Notes under the pieces: model-generated | What the model was told of the DNA's origin: nothing | What the model saw: only the letters and a program-made list of their open reading frames with translations | The model's database searches: none | Program-made: the position numbers and the translations under genes | Assembly (NCBI GenBank): GCA_015494375.1 | Contig: WGBL01000247.1 | Span: 1 to 6,990, forward strand | Length of the DNA: 6,990 nucleotides | Source: Hyphomicrobiales bacterium | GTDB lineage: Bacteria; Pseudomonadota; Alphaproteobacteria; Rhizobiales; S144-23 | Direction of reading: 5' to 3' | Part shown: positions 1 through 5,094 of the stretch, in pieces | Numbering within the stretch: the first letter of the stretch is position 1 | Layout of the letters: every line of letters begins with the position of its first letter

Positions 1-45
1 CATTGCCCGCCCTATGAGCGTGCCGCACCGACAGCTGCCGAATGA
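1..45 (+). CDS. map: Possible C-terminal end of methionine aminopeptidase (partial)
   Basis: The first frame is open from the window edge to a TGA at 43-45 and reads HCPPYERAAPTAAE. From memory, type I methionine aminopeptidases of alphaproteobacteria often end in a segment like FTLSP-G-H-PPY, and map commonly precedes radC in Rhizobiales, so this may be the last 14 residues of map. The enzyme removes the initiator methionine from nascent proteins in the cytoplasm. Only a PPY-like tail and the synteny support the call; no catalytic residue lies in the window. Frame 3 also ends early (TGA 15-17), and frame 2 stays open to 184, so another upstream gene could end here instead. Confidence 0.35.
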   Translation, partial: HCPPYERAAPTAAE

Positions 46-52
46 GCTGGGT

Positions 53-143
53 AGACGCAGGGAAGCAGGGGAAAAGAAGAAAGACGCAGGACAAAAAGAA
101 GAAAAAAAGAGAAGGAAAAAAGCGAAGGAGAAGGCGCGGGGCA
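53..143 (+). other. T-free, purine-rich leader tract before radC
   Basis: These 91 bases contain no T at all and only about ten C. The segment 93-122 is 30 uninterrupted purines, mostly A. This contrasts sharply with the GC-rich sequence on both sides. It lies between the presumed end of map and the radC start, so if transcribed it would form an unstructured A/G-rich 5' leader. In the second frame it is open and would encode a Lys/Glu/Arg-rich peptide that runs to a TGA at 182-184 overlapping the radC GTG. I do not call that frame a gene, because only base composition supports it. Confidence 0.6.
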
Positions 144-180
144 TGACGGCCGAGAGGTCAAGAGCGGGGGCGAGGATGCT

Positions 181-999
181 GTGAGCAAGGCGGCCGACAA
201 CAAGGCCCGCAGGCGGGCCGAAAAGATGGCCGGCAAGCGGACAGAAGAGGAGGCCGGTGAGGCCGGCCAGGCGGGCCCGCCCGCGCGCCGCCCGCAGACG
301 CGGGGCCGCACGCAATCCCGGCCCGACGACAACCACCACCGCGGCCATCGTGAGCGCTTGCGCGCGCGCTTTCGCGAGGCGGGCGGGGCGGCGCTGCCCG
401 ACTATGAGCTGCTCGAGCTTGTGCTTTTCCGCGCCCTTCCGCGGCGCGACACCAAGCCCATCGCCAAGGCGCTCATCGCCCGCTTCGGCTCGTTCGCCGA
501 GGTCATCAACGCGCCGCCCGAGCGCCTTGCAGAGGTCGCTCACGTGGGCGAGGCGGTCATCGGCGAGCTCAAGCTCATTCGCGAGGCGGCACTCAGGCTC
601 ATCAGAAGCGATGCCGTGGAGCGGCCGCTCCTGTCGTCGTGGGACAGGGTGATCGACTATTGCCGGGCGGCGATGGGATTTGAGACGCGCGAACAGTTCC
701 GCATCCTTTTTCTCGACAAGCGCAACCGCGTGATCGCCGATGAGCTGCAACAAACAGGCACTGTCGACCACACCCCGGTCTATGTCCGCGAGGTCGTCAA
801 GCGGGCGCTCGAGCTTTCGGCCACCGCCATCATCCTCGTTCACAATCACCCCTCTGGCGACCCCACGCCCTCGCGCGCCGATGTCGAGATGACCAGGCGC
901 ATCATCGAGGCGGCCAAGAACCTCGGAATCGTCGTTCACGATCACATCATCGTCGGGCGCGAGGGCCATGCCAGCCTCAAGGGGCTGGGGCTCATCTGA
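181..999 (+). CDS. radC: RadC family protein (JAB/MPN domain, DNA repair-associated)
   Basis: The 272-residue product is a RadC (UPF0758) protein. Residues 1-50 are a basic, Ala/Glu/Arg-rich extension. Residues 51-145 hold the conserved N-terminal helical part (PDYELLELVLF at 73-83, and an HhH-like segment around 104-135). Residues 150-272 form the JAB/MPN domain with the zinc-binding signature H221-N-H223-PSGDPTPSRA-D234 and the usual ending GHASLKGLGLI. The family was once tied to recombinational repair, but that link is disputed in E. coli and the exact reaction is unknown; the metal motif suggests a hydrolase fold. The GTG at 181 is the first start codon in this frame after the stop at 52-54. 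A GAGG at 172-175 sits 5 bases upstream, and the TGA of the overlapping frame (182-184) could allow coupling. ATG at 226 is an alternative that would trim 15 residues. Confidence 0.93.
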   Translation: MSKAADNKARRRAEKMAGKRTEEEAGEAGQAGPPARRPQTRGRTQSRPDDNHHRGHRERLRARFREAGGAALPDYELLELVLFRALPRRDTKPIAKALIARFGSFAEVINAPPERLAEVAHVGEAVIGELKLIREAALRLIRSDAVERPLLSSWDRVIDYCRAAMGFETREQFRILFLDKRNRVIADELQQTGTVDHTPVYVREVVKRALELSATAIILVHNHPSGDPTPSRADVEMTRRIIEAAKNLGIVVHDHIIVGREGHASLKGLGLI

Positions 1000-1061
1000 G
1001 GCGCGGGTGCGGTCGAGGCGCGGCAAGCGATGCTCGGGCCGCGCAACTGAGGTAATGACAA

Positions 1062-1137
1062 GCCTGTCATCTGACACCTGAAACCCGATACCCGACACCT
1101 GAGTCTGGCACCTGATACGTGACACCTGACACCTGAA
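1062..1137. repeat. Degenerate 7-base tandem repeat array, consensus ACCTGAC
   Basis: About eleven head-to-tail units occur with 7-base phase: starts at 1062, 1069, 1076, 1083, 1090, 1097, a 6-base unit at 1104, then 1110, 1117, 1124 and 1131. Examples are GCCTGTC, ATCTGAC, ACCTGAA, ACCCGAT, ACCCGAC, ACCTGAG, ACCTGAT, ACGTGAC and ACCTGAC. ACC at positions 1-3 and GA at positions 5-6 are best kept. The array fills the middle of the 227-base gap between radC and the UDG-like gene. Degenerate heptamer arrays of this look are familiar between genes in several bacterial groups; their function is unknown. The rest of the gap shows nothing recognisable. Confidence 0.85.
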
Positions 1138-1226
1138 CCGCGCCTGGCTCGGAGCAACCCTCAAGTCACGCAATGGGTTGATGGCAGTCATGGCATCGAC
1201 AGAGAAGCGCGAAGGGGCGGGTTGAG

Positions 1227-2006
1227 GTGCGAGGAACCGATCGAGGGGCGAGAGGTTTGGCCGAGACACGCAAGGAAGCGGGCGAGGAGCTTGAGGCGCT
1301 GCTTGCGCGCATTCGCGCCTGCCGGGTTTGTGTCGAAAAGCCGCAAGGGGCGCCGCTACCTCACGAGCCGCGCCCGGTGCTCATTGCCTCGGCCACGGCC
1401 CGGTTGTGCATTTGCGGCCAGGCACCGGGCACGCGCGTGCACGCCAGCGGCCGGCCGTTTACCGATCCTTCGGGCGAGCGCCTGCGTGCTTGGATGGACG
1501 TAAGCGCCGAGGAATTCTACGACGCGCGCCGCATCGCCATTGTGCCCATGGGATTTTGCTTTCCAGGACTTGACGAAAAGGGTGGCGACCGGCCGCCCCG
1601 CCGCGAATGCGCGCCGCTCTGGCGGACACGGCTGTTCCGTGCGCTCAGGCAATTGGAGCTTGTGCTCCTTGTCGGCTGGCATGCCCAGCGCTGGCACCTC
1701 GGTGCGCGCGCCGGCCGCAACCTAACCGAGACCGTGCGCCGCTGGCGCGCGTACCTCGAGCCGCCGCAAGTTGAAGGCTCGCTTGATGGTGGTGAGCCCC
1801 ATGAGGGCCCGCGCGATGGCGCGCCGAGAAAAGAGAGTACGCGCAACAAAGCACCGCACCACGCGGGCCCGCGCTATCTGCCGCTGCCTCACCCCTCCTG
1901 GCGCAACAACGCCTGGCTCGCGCGCAACCCGTGGTTTGCAGATGAGGTTCTGCCGCGATTGCGCATCGAGGTGCGTCGCATCATTGGCGAGGGCGAGCGC
2001 AACTGA
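1227..2006 (+). CDS. Uracil-DNA glycosylase superfamily protein with likely Fe-S cluster
   Basis: The 259-residue product matches the UDG superfamily (PF03167 type), whose members cut damaged bases from DNA at the start of base-excision repair. Visible motifs are C32-R-V-C35, the motif A position GQAPG at 64-68 followed by GRPF at 75-78, C111 and C128 (16 residues between), and the motif B position HPSWRNN at 222-228. The four cysteines are spaced as in family 4/5 enzymes that bind a 4Fe-4S cluster. The segment before C111 (IAIVPMGF) lacks the Asn that family 4 enzymes use to read uracil, so substrate is uncertain. Residues 180-212 form a hydrophilic, low-complexity linker just before motif B. 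The chosen start is GTG 1227; TTG 1257, with GAGGGG 8 bases upstream, is a plausible later start. The gene stands alone and converges on the minus-strand gene at 2050-2514. Confidence 0.85.
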   Translation: MRGTDRGARGLAETRKEAGEELEALLARIRACRVCVEKPQGAPLPHEPRPVLIASATARLCICGQAPGTRVHASGRPFTDPSGERLRAWMDVSAEEFYDARRIAIVPMGFCFPGLDEKGGDRPPRRECAPLWRTRLFRALRQLELVLLVGWHAQRWHLGARAGRNLTETVRRWRAYLEPPQVEGSLDGGEPHEGPRDGAPRKESTRNKAPHHAGPRYLPLPHPSWRNNAWLARNPWFADEVLPRLRIEVRRIIGEGERN

Positions 2007-2049
2007 AATCTCCAGCAATCGAGAATTCGAATCGACGAATGGGAGCGCA

Positions 2050-2514
2050 TCAGGCGGCCGCGCGGCGGCCAGGCGTGAACCGCGCCGCTTCCGCCGCCAA
2101 ATCGTCGGTGATGACCTCGGCCAGATCCTCGAAGCCTGCCGCCCGCAATTGCCGCATAACCACATCGAGCGGGCTCCAACGCACACTTGCCAGCGCCCAC
2201 AGCATGGCCGAGCGGGTGCCGGACTTGCAATAGGCGAGTATGGGGCGCGGCAGGCCGGCAAGCGCCTCGGCGGAACAGGCAATCACCTTGCGCTCGAGAA
2301 CATCACAACACGAAACCGGCAGATAGCGAAACACCAGCCCCAAACGACCGGCGAGAGCGCGCGCCTCGCCCGAAGCCACCGACACACCGGGCTCATCGTC
2401 GGGGCGATTGTCGATGATTGTGCGAAAACGTCGGCGCGCCAGAGCTCCGAAGTCCTCGGCCTCGAGTTGCGGAGCGACCGCAAAATCGGGCGTAATGTAA
2501 TGGATCGTCACCAT
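2050..2514 (-). CDS. TIGR01244/DUF442 family rhodanese- or phosphatase-like protein
   Basis: The 154-residue cytosolic protein matches the DUF442 (beta-lactamase-hydrolase-like N-terminal domain) family, labelled TIGR01244 sulfur transferase. Conserved features are the opening ITPDFAVAPQL (7-17), the acidic motif NRPDDEP (36-42), and the active-site loop C96-K-S-G-T-R101 after a hydrophobic strand (PILAY). The loop is CX4R, as in single-domain rhodaneses that carry a persulfide on the cysteine, and not the CX5R of tyrosine phosphatases, although the overall family is phosphatase-like. In other bacteria related proteins lie near sulfide-oxidation genes; none is seen here. The ATG at 2514 is supported by a perfect AAGGAG (complement of 2523-2528), 8 bases upstream. 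It is divergent from the Lrp-type gene at 2882, whose product may regulate it. The Ala/Arg-rich tail (147-154) is not informative. Confidence 0.85.
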   Translation of the reverse strand: MVTIHYITPDFAVAPQLEAEDFGALARRRFRTIIDNRPDDEPGVSVASGEARALAGRLGLVFRYLPVSCCDVLERKVIACSAEALAGLPRPILAYCKSGTRSAMLWALASVRWSPLDVVMRQLRAAGFEDLAEVITDDLAAEAARFTPGRRAAA

Positions 2515-2522
2515 GACGGGCG

Positions 2523-2528
2523 CTCCTT
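2523..2528 (-). promoter_or_regulatory. Strong Shine-Dalgarno for the DUF442 gene
   Basis: The complement reads AAGGAG and lies 8 bases before the ATG at 2514. This fixes the start of the minus-strand gene. Confidence 0.75.
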
Positions 2529-2792
2529 AGATCGAAATTCGGGCTGTTGACGGCGTGCGAATTCCCCTATGGTTGCCAGTGGCTGGCACCGAGAGCGCTC
2601 TCATTCGCACCCTTCGGGATTTCTCGCCGGGTGCCTCGATGGCCCTCGGGGCGCCCATGGAGAGAGCACAATGATCACCGGGCGCCGCGGCACCGCATTG
2701 CTGGCCCGATTTCTGCTTTTGTCCCTTTGGCCATCAAGATGGCGCACCCAGGCGTTGTTGGCAAGTGGGGAGCTGACAGATTTTAGAAAATA

Positions 2793-2815
2793 AACCTAGA
2801 TGAATGGAATAGGTT
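2793..2815. promoter_or_regulatory. Inverted repeat AACCTA-N11-TAGGTT, possible operator
   Basis: Perfect 6-base arms at 2793-2798 and 2810-2815 flank 11 bases, 67 bases before the start of the Lrp-type gene, within the AT-rich part of the divergent spacer. Arms centred 17 bases apart suit a dimeric regulator contacting two turns of DNA. Lrp/AsnC proteins often bind beside their own genes, so autoregulation is a reasonable inference but is not shown. Confidence 0.35.
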
Positions 2816-2826
2816 GCGTTTGATAG

Positions 2827-2838
2827 GAAATTCATTTC
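2827..2838. promoter_or_regulatory. Palindrome GAAAT-TC-ATTTC, possible Lrp-type site
   Basis: Perfect 5-base arms (2827-2831 and 2834-2838) surround a 2-base centre. Together with the preceding TAG (2824-2826) the element loosely resembles the E. coli Lrp consensus (YAGHAWATTWTDCTR). It lies 43 bases before the start of the regulator gene, where it could overlap its promoter. Confidence 0.35.
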
Positions 2839-2881
2839 ATATTGCTTCGATGTTTAGAACGAGAATCGCGAGGCGGGCATC

Positions 2882-3352
2882 ATGTTCGACGCAATGGACC
2901 TGAAGATTCTGGCCATCCTCCAGGAGGATTGCACCATCCCCGTCGCCGAGATCGGCAAACAGGTGGGCCTTTCCACCACGCCGTGCTGGCGACGCATCCA
3001 GAAACTGGAGGAGGCCGGCGTCATTCGCCGTCGCGTGGCACTCCTCGATCCCAGAAAAGTGAATGCGGGCACGACCGTCTTTGTCGCCATCTCCACATCC
3101 ACCCACAGCGAGGAATGGCTGGAGCGATTCCATGCCGCGATCCGCGACCTTCCGGAGGTGGTGGAGTTCTACCGCATGAGCGGCCAGGTGGACTACTTGC
3201 TGCGGGTGGTGGTCTCTGACATCCCGGCCTATGACGCTTTCTACAAGAAGCTGATTTCGCGCATCGAGCTCTCGGACGTAAGCTCCACCTTCGCCATGGA
3301 GCAGATCAAGTTCACCACCGCCCTGCCGCTCCACTTTGCGCCGAAGCGTTAG
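2882..3352 (+). CDS. Lrp/AsnC family transcriptional regulator
   Basis: The 156-residue protein has the two domains of the Lrp/AsnC family. An N-terminal winged helix-turn-helix covers about residues 4-50 (MDLKILAILQED; VAEIGKQVGLSTTPCWRRIQKLEEAGVI). A C-terminal RAM ligand-binding/oligomerisation domain covers about 62-148, with the typical effector-pocket segment YRMSGQVDYLLRVVV at 97-111. Length is normal for the family. Members bind DNA as dimers or higher assemblies and sense amino acids or related metabolites; the ligand here cannot be read from sequence. The ATG at 2882 has GAGG (2870-2873) 8 bases upstream; ATG at 2894 (M5) is possible. The gene faces the DUF442 gene across a spacer with two palindromes. 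No amino-acid enzyme or transporter gene that might be its usual target is adjacent. Confidence 0.93.
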   Translation: MFDAMDLKILAILQEDCTIPVAEIGKQVGLSTTPCWRRIQKLEEAGVIRRRVALLDPRKVNAGTTVFVAISTSTHSEEWLERFHAAIRDLPEVVEFYRMSGQVDYLLRVVVSDIPAYDAFYKKLISRIELSDVSSTFAMEQIKFTTALPLHFAPKR

Positions 3353-3430
3353 GCTGTAGGCGGGTGGCAAGAGGGGCGGTGGCGGGCGCCTCGAGGCAGA
3401 CGCGGAGGCGGAGGAAGAGGGTGGCGGACG

Positions 3431-3515
3431 TGGCCATCGGAGAAGACCGCGGCAGGCGTAGTCATGGGAGAACACCGCGGTGGGCATGGAATGGGAGAGG
3501 ATACGGCAGCGGATG
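3431..3515. repeat. Degenerate 27-28 base tandem repeat in G-rich spacer
   Basis: GGAGAAGACCGCGG (3439-3452) recurs 28 bases later as GGAGAACACCGCGG (3467-3480), 13 of 14 identical, with similarity continuing through GGC at 3455-3457 and 3483-3485. A weaker third copy starts with ATGGGAG at 3491, 27 bases after the ATGGGAG at 3464. The surrounding segment 3360-3565 is unusually G-rich and repetitive (many GGxGG and GGA triplets). It lies between the Lrp-type stop and the conserved part of holC, so it decides whether the long holC N-terminus is real. Confidence 0.6.
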
Positions 3516-3552
3516 TGGAGGTGGCGGCGGGCGCAGCCGTGGACGTGGAGGC

Positions 3553-3557
3553 AGGGG
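3553..3557 (+). promoter_or_regulatory. Shine-Dalgarno AGGGG for holC
   Basis: AGGGG lies 8 bases before the GTG at 3566. It supports the downstream start over the ATGs at 3464 and 3491, which have only weak G-rich stretches before them. Confidence 0.45.
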
Positions 3558-3565
3558 CGAAGGCC

Positions 3566-4027
3566 GTGGGCAAAGCAACGACCGAGGTCTGGTTCTATCA
3601 CCTCGAACGCGCGCCGCTCGAGCGGGTCTTACCGACACTGCTCGAGCGCACGCTCGCGCGCGGCTGGCGGGCGGTGGTCCAGGTGGGATCGAAAGCGCGC
3701 CTTGCCGAGCTCGATGAGCTTCTCTGGACCTATCGCGACGATTCCTTTCTGGCCCATGGCACACCCCGCGATGGCGCCGCCGCCCATCAGCCGATCTATC
3801 TGACAACGGGCAGCGAAACCCCCAATGGTGCGCAGGTGCGGTTTCTCGTCGAGGGTGCCGAGCCGGGCGATCTCGGCCCATTCGAGCGAGCGATCCTCAT
3901 ATTTGATGGTCGCGATGAGGCGGCGCGCGAAGCGGCAAGGGCGGAATGGCGGGCGGCCGAGGCGGCCGGCCACAGCGTGACGTATTGGCAGCAGGACGAA
4001 GCCGGTCGCTGGCAGCAGAAAAAGTGA
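3566..4027 (+). CDS. holC: DNA polymerase III subunit chi
   Basis: The product is HolC (chi), the clamp-loader accessory subunit that binds SSB at the replication fork, normally through psi (HolD) in E. coli. Starting at the GTG, residues run VGKATTEVWFYHLERAPLER; the TEVxFYHL opening, the GWRAVVQ strand, LDELLWTYRDDSFLAHG, PIYLTTG, and the late FERAILIFDG...AARAEWRAAEAAGHSVTYWQQ block are all typical of the family. Length (153 residues) fits chi. The open frame reaches back to ATG 3464, which would add 34 residues of low-complexity Gly/Ala/Val/Glu encoded by a tandem repeat. I prefer GTG 3566 for its ribosome site and match to usual family starts, but ATG 3464 or 3491 cannot be excluded. The methyltransferase gene begins 9 bases after the stop, indicating an operon. 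Confidence 0.88.
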   Translation: MGKATTEVWFYHLERAPLERVLPTLLERTLARGWRAVVQVGSKARLAELDELLWTYRDDSFLAHGTPRDGAAAHQPIYLTTGSETPNGAQVRFLVEGAEPGDLGPFERAILIFDGRDEAAREAARAEWRAAEAAGHSVTYWQQDEAGRWQQKK

Positions 4028-4036
4028 GGGGCGATC

Positions 4037-4858
4037 GTGCGCGACAAACGTTCCAATGACACGAAAAATTCCAATGACTCTCTGCACGACAGGCCGGCAA
4101 ACAAAGCAAAGCCTCTTCCCACCGCCGGGCCGTCCGCCGAAGGCGCCAAAAGCGCTGACGCTGACGATGCCAAACGCGCGGAATTGCGCCAACAAGGCCG
4201 CGTGTGGGCTCGCGAGCTCGAACAGGCGGCGCGCGCCGAGGGCCGTCCGTTCGGCTGGTTCGAGGCGCTCTATGCCCGGGCCCGGGCCCGCGGCGAGGCG
4301 GGCTATGTGCCTTGGGAGAGGGCGGCGCCGCGTTTTCGCTTGCGAGCGTGGCTTGCCGAGCATCCAGGCCATGGCCGACCCGCCATCGACATCGGTTGCG
4401 GGCTCGGCGACAATGCCGCCTGCCTCTCTGAAGCGGGCTGGGACGTCACCGCTTTCGACATATCGGAGACGGCGGTGGCCTGGGCCAGGCAGCGCTGCGG
4501 GGAGCGGGGCGCAGCGCGCGTGCGCTTTGTTGTGGGCGACCTGTTCGCGCCGCCTGAGGCGTGGATCGGCGCCTTTGATCTCGTCCACGAAACCTACAAC
4601 CTCCAGGCCATGCCCCTAGAGCGGCTCGAGGAGGCCATGGCCGCCATCGCCCGGCTTGCCAGGCCCGGCGGCACGGTGCTCGTTATCTGTCGGGGGCGCG
4701 ATGAGGACGAGGCGCCTGAGGGCCCGCCCTGGCCGCTTGCGCGCTCTCAGCTCGCGGGCTTTCAAAGGGCCGGGCTCAAAGAGGTTCTGTTCGAAGAGTT
4801 TCTCGACGAGCGCGGGCCTGAGCCGATCCGGCATTTTCTGGTCGCATATCGGGCATAA
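4037..4858 (+). CDS. Class I SAM-dependent methyltransferase
   Basis: The 273-residue product carries a Rossmann-type methyltransferase domain. Motif I, AIDIGCGLGDNA (116-127), binds S-adenosylmethionine. The acidic end of strand 2 is in VTAFDIS (D141). GDLF (167-170) and FDLVHETYNLQAM (180-192) fit motifs II/III, and LARPGGTVLVICRG (207-220) is the strand-5 region. The aromatic segment PFGWFEALYA...GYVPWE (71-94) before motif I resembles the thiopurine-methyltransferase/TehB-like group, where the N-terminus closes over the substrate. The substrate cannot be read. Residues 1-50 are a hydrophilic, probably disordered tail with a repeated SND. GTG 4037 has GAGGGG (4026-4031) 5 bases upstream, overlapping the holC stop, so expression is probably coupled to holC. 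No terminator is visible after the stop. Confidence 0.88.
   Translation: MRDKRSNDTKNSNDSLHDRPANKAKPLPTAGPSAEGAKSADADDAKRAELRQQGRVWARELEQAARAEGRPFGWFEALYARARARGEAGYVPWERAAPRFRLRAWLAEHPGHGRPAIDIGCGLGDNAACLSEAGWDVTAFDISETAVAWARQRCGERGAARVRFVVGDLFAPPEAWIGAFDLVHETYNLQAMPLERLEEAMAAIARLARPGGTVLVICRGRDEDEAPEGPPWPLARSQLAGFQRAGLKEVLFEEFLDERGPEPIRHFLVAYRA
4051..4078 (+). repeat. Direct repeat TTCCAATGAC in the methyltransferase 5' end
   Basis: The 10-mer occurs at 4051-4060 and 4069-4078, 18 bases apart, so the copies stay in frame and both encode SND in the hydrophilic N-terminal tail. This may be a small in-frame duplication. Confidence 0.6.
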
Positions 4859-5094
4859 CTGGGGAGTCGTCATGCACCGCTGAACCCTTTTGCACTACCG
4901 AGTTCTTGTTCGCCATCGGGATTTATCCGCCGCTTGTTGTGCCATAATTCTCACGCCATCATCACGGACTCTTCAAGTTCTCTTCGATATTCATGGAGTC
5001 CATTTACTGGCCTCGACGCGCGCTTTGAGAGCGGTTTTTCAAAGGCCCCCGATTTGGCCGCGCAAGGCGAGCGAGAATCTGGCAGACTTAGCGC
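4859..5094. other. Intergenic gap before fetA, no gene recognised
   Basis: This 236-base stretch is less GC-rich than its neighbours and separates the holC-methyltransferase unit from fetAB, so it probably holds the fetAB promoter. Plus-strand frames that cross it continue into fetA in other frames and look like nothing known. A CATAAT (4943-4948) resembles a -10 box, but no -35 box lies at a suitable distance. No operator palindrome or terminator stands out. Confidence 0.4.

Larger units (their letters stand above)
2515..2881. promoter_or_regulatory. Divergent intergenic region between the DUF442 gene and the Lrp-type gene
   Basis: This 367-base spacer should hold the promoters of both divergent genes. 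Positions 2530-2770 are GC-rich, and the two short plus-strand frames there (2547-2786 and 2569-2793) resemble no protein I know. Positions 2775-2860 are AT-rich compared with the rest of the window and contain two inverted repeats, listed separately. I cannot place -35/-10 boxes with confidence; TTGACG (2547-2552) and TATGGT (2568-2573) are only 15 bases apart and would point to no obvious gene nearby. Confidence 0.5.

Noticed and set aside
1062..1137. Heptamer array as a CRISPR
   Set aside because: Units are 7 bases and contiguous with no spacers, and no cas gene is present.
2017..2035. ATTCGAAT palindrome and repeated AATCGA between the convergent UDG-like and DUF442 genes
   Set aside because: The palindrome is only 8 bases with no GC stem, loop or T run, so it cannot be supported as a terminator or site.
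1771..2550. 259-residue plus-strand open frame crossing the UDG-like gene end and the DUF442 gene
   Set aside because: It runs across two supported genes in other frames and resembles no protein.
2547..2793. Two short plus-strand frames in the divergent spacer
   Set aside because: No ribosome site, no family resemblance, and a composition unlike the coding regions nearby.
2837..3601. 254-residue minus-strand open frame opposite the Lrp-type gene
   Set aside because: It is antisense to an intact two-domain regulator and holds low-complexity Pro/Ser runs from the G-rich repeat.
3629..4588. 319-residue minus-strand open frame opposite holC and the methyltransferase
   Set aside because: It lies antisense to two well-supported genes in GC-rich DNA, and its sequence has no recognisable domain; it is a codon-bias shadow.
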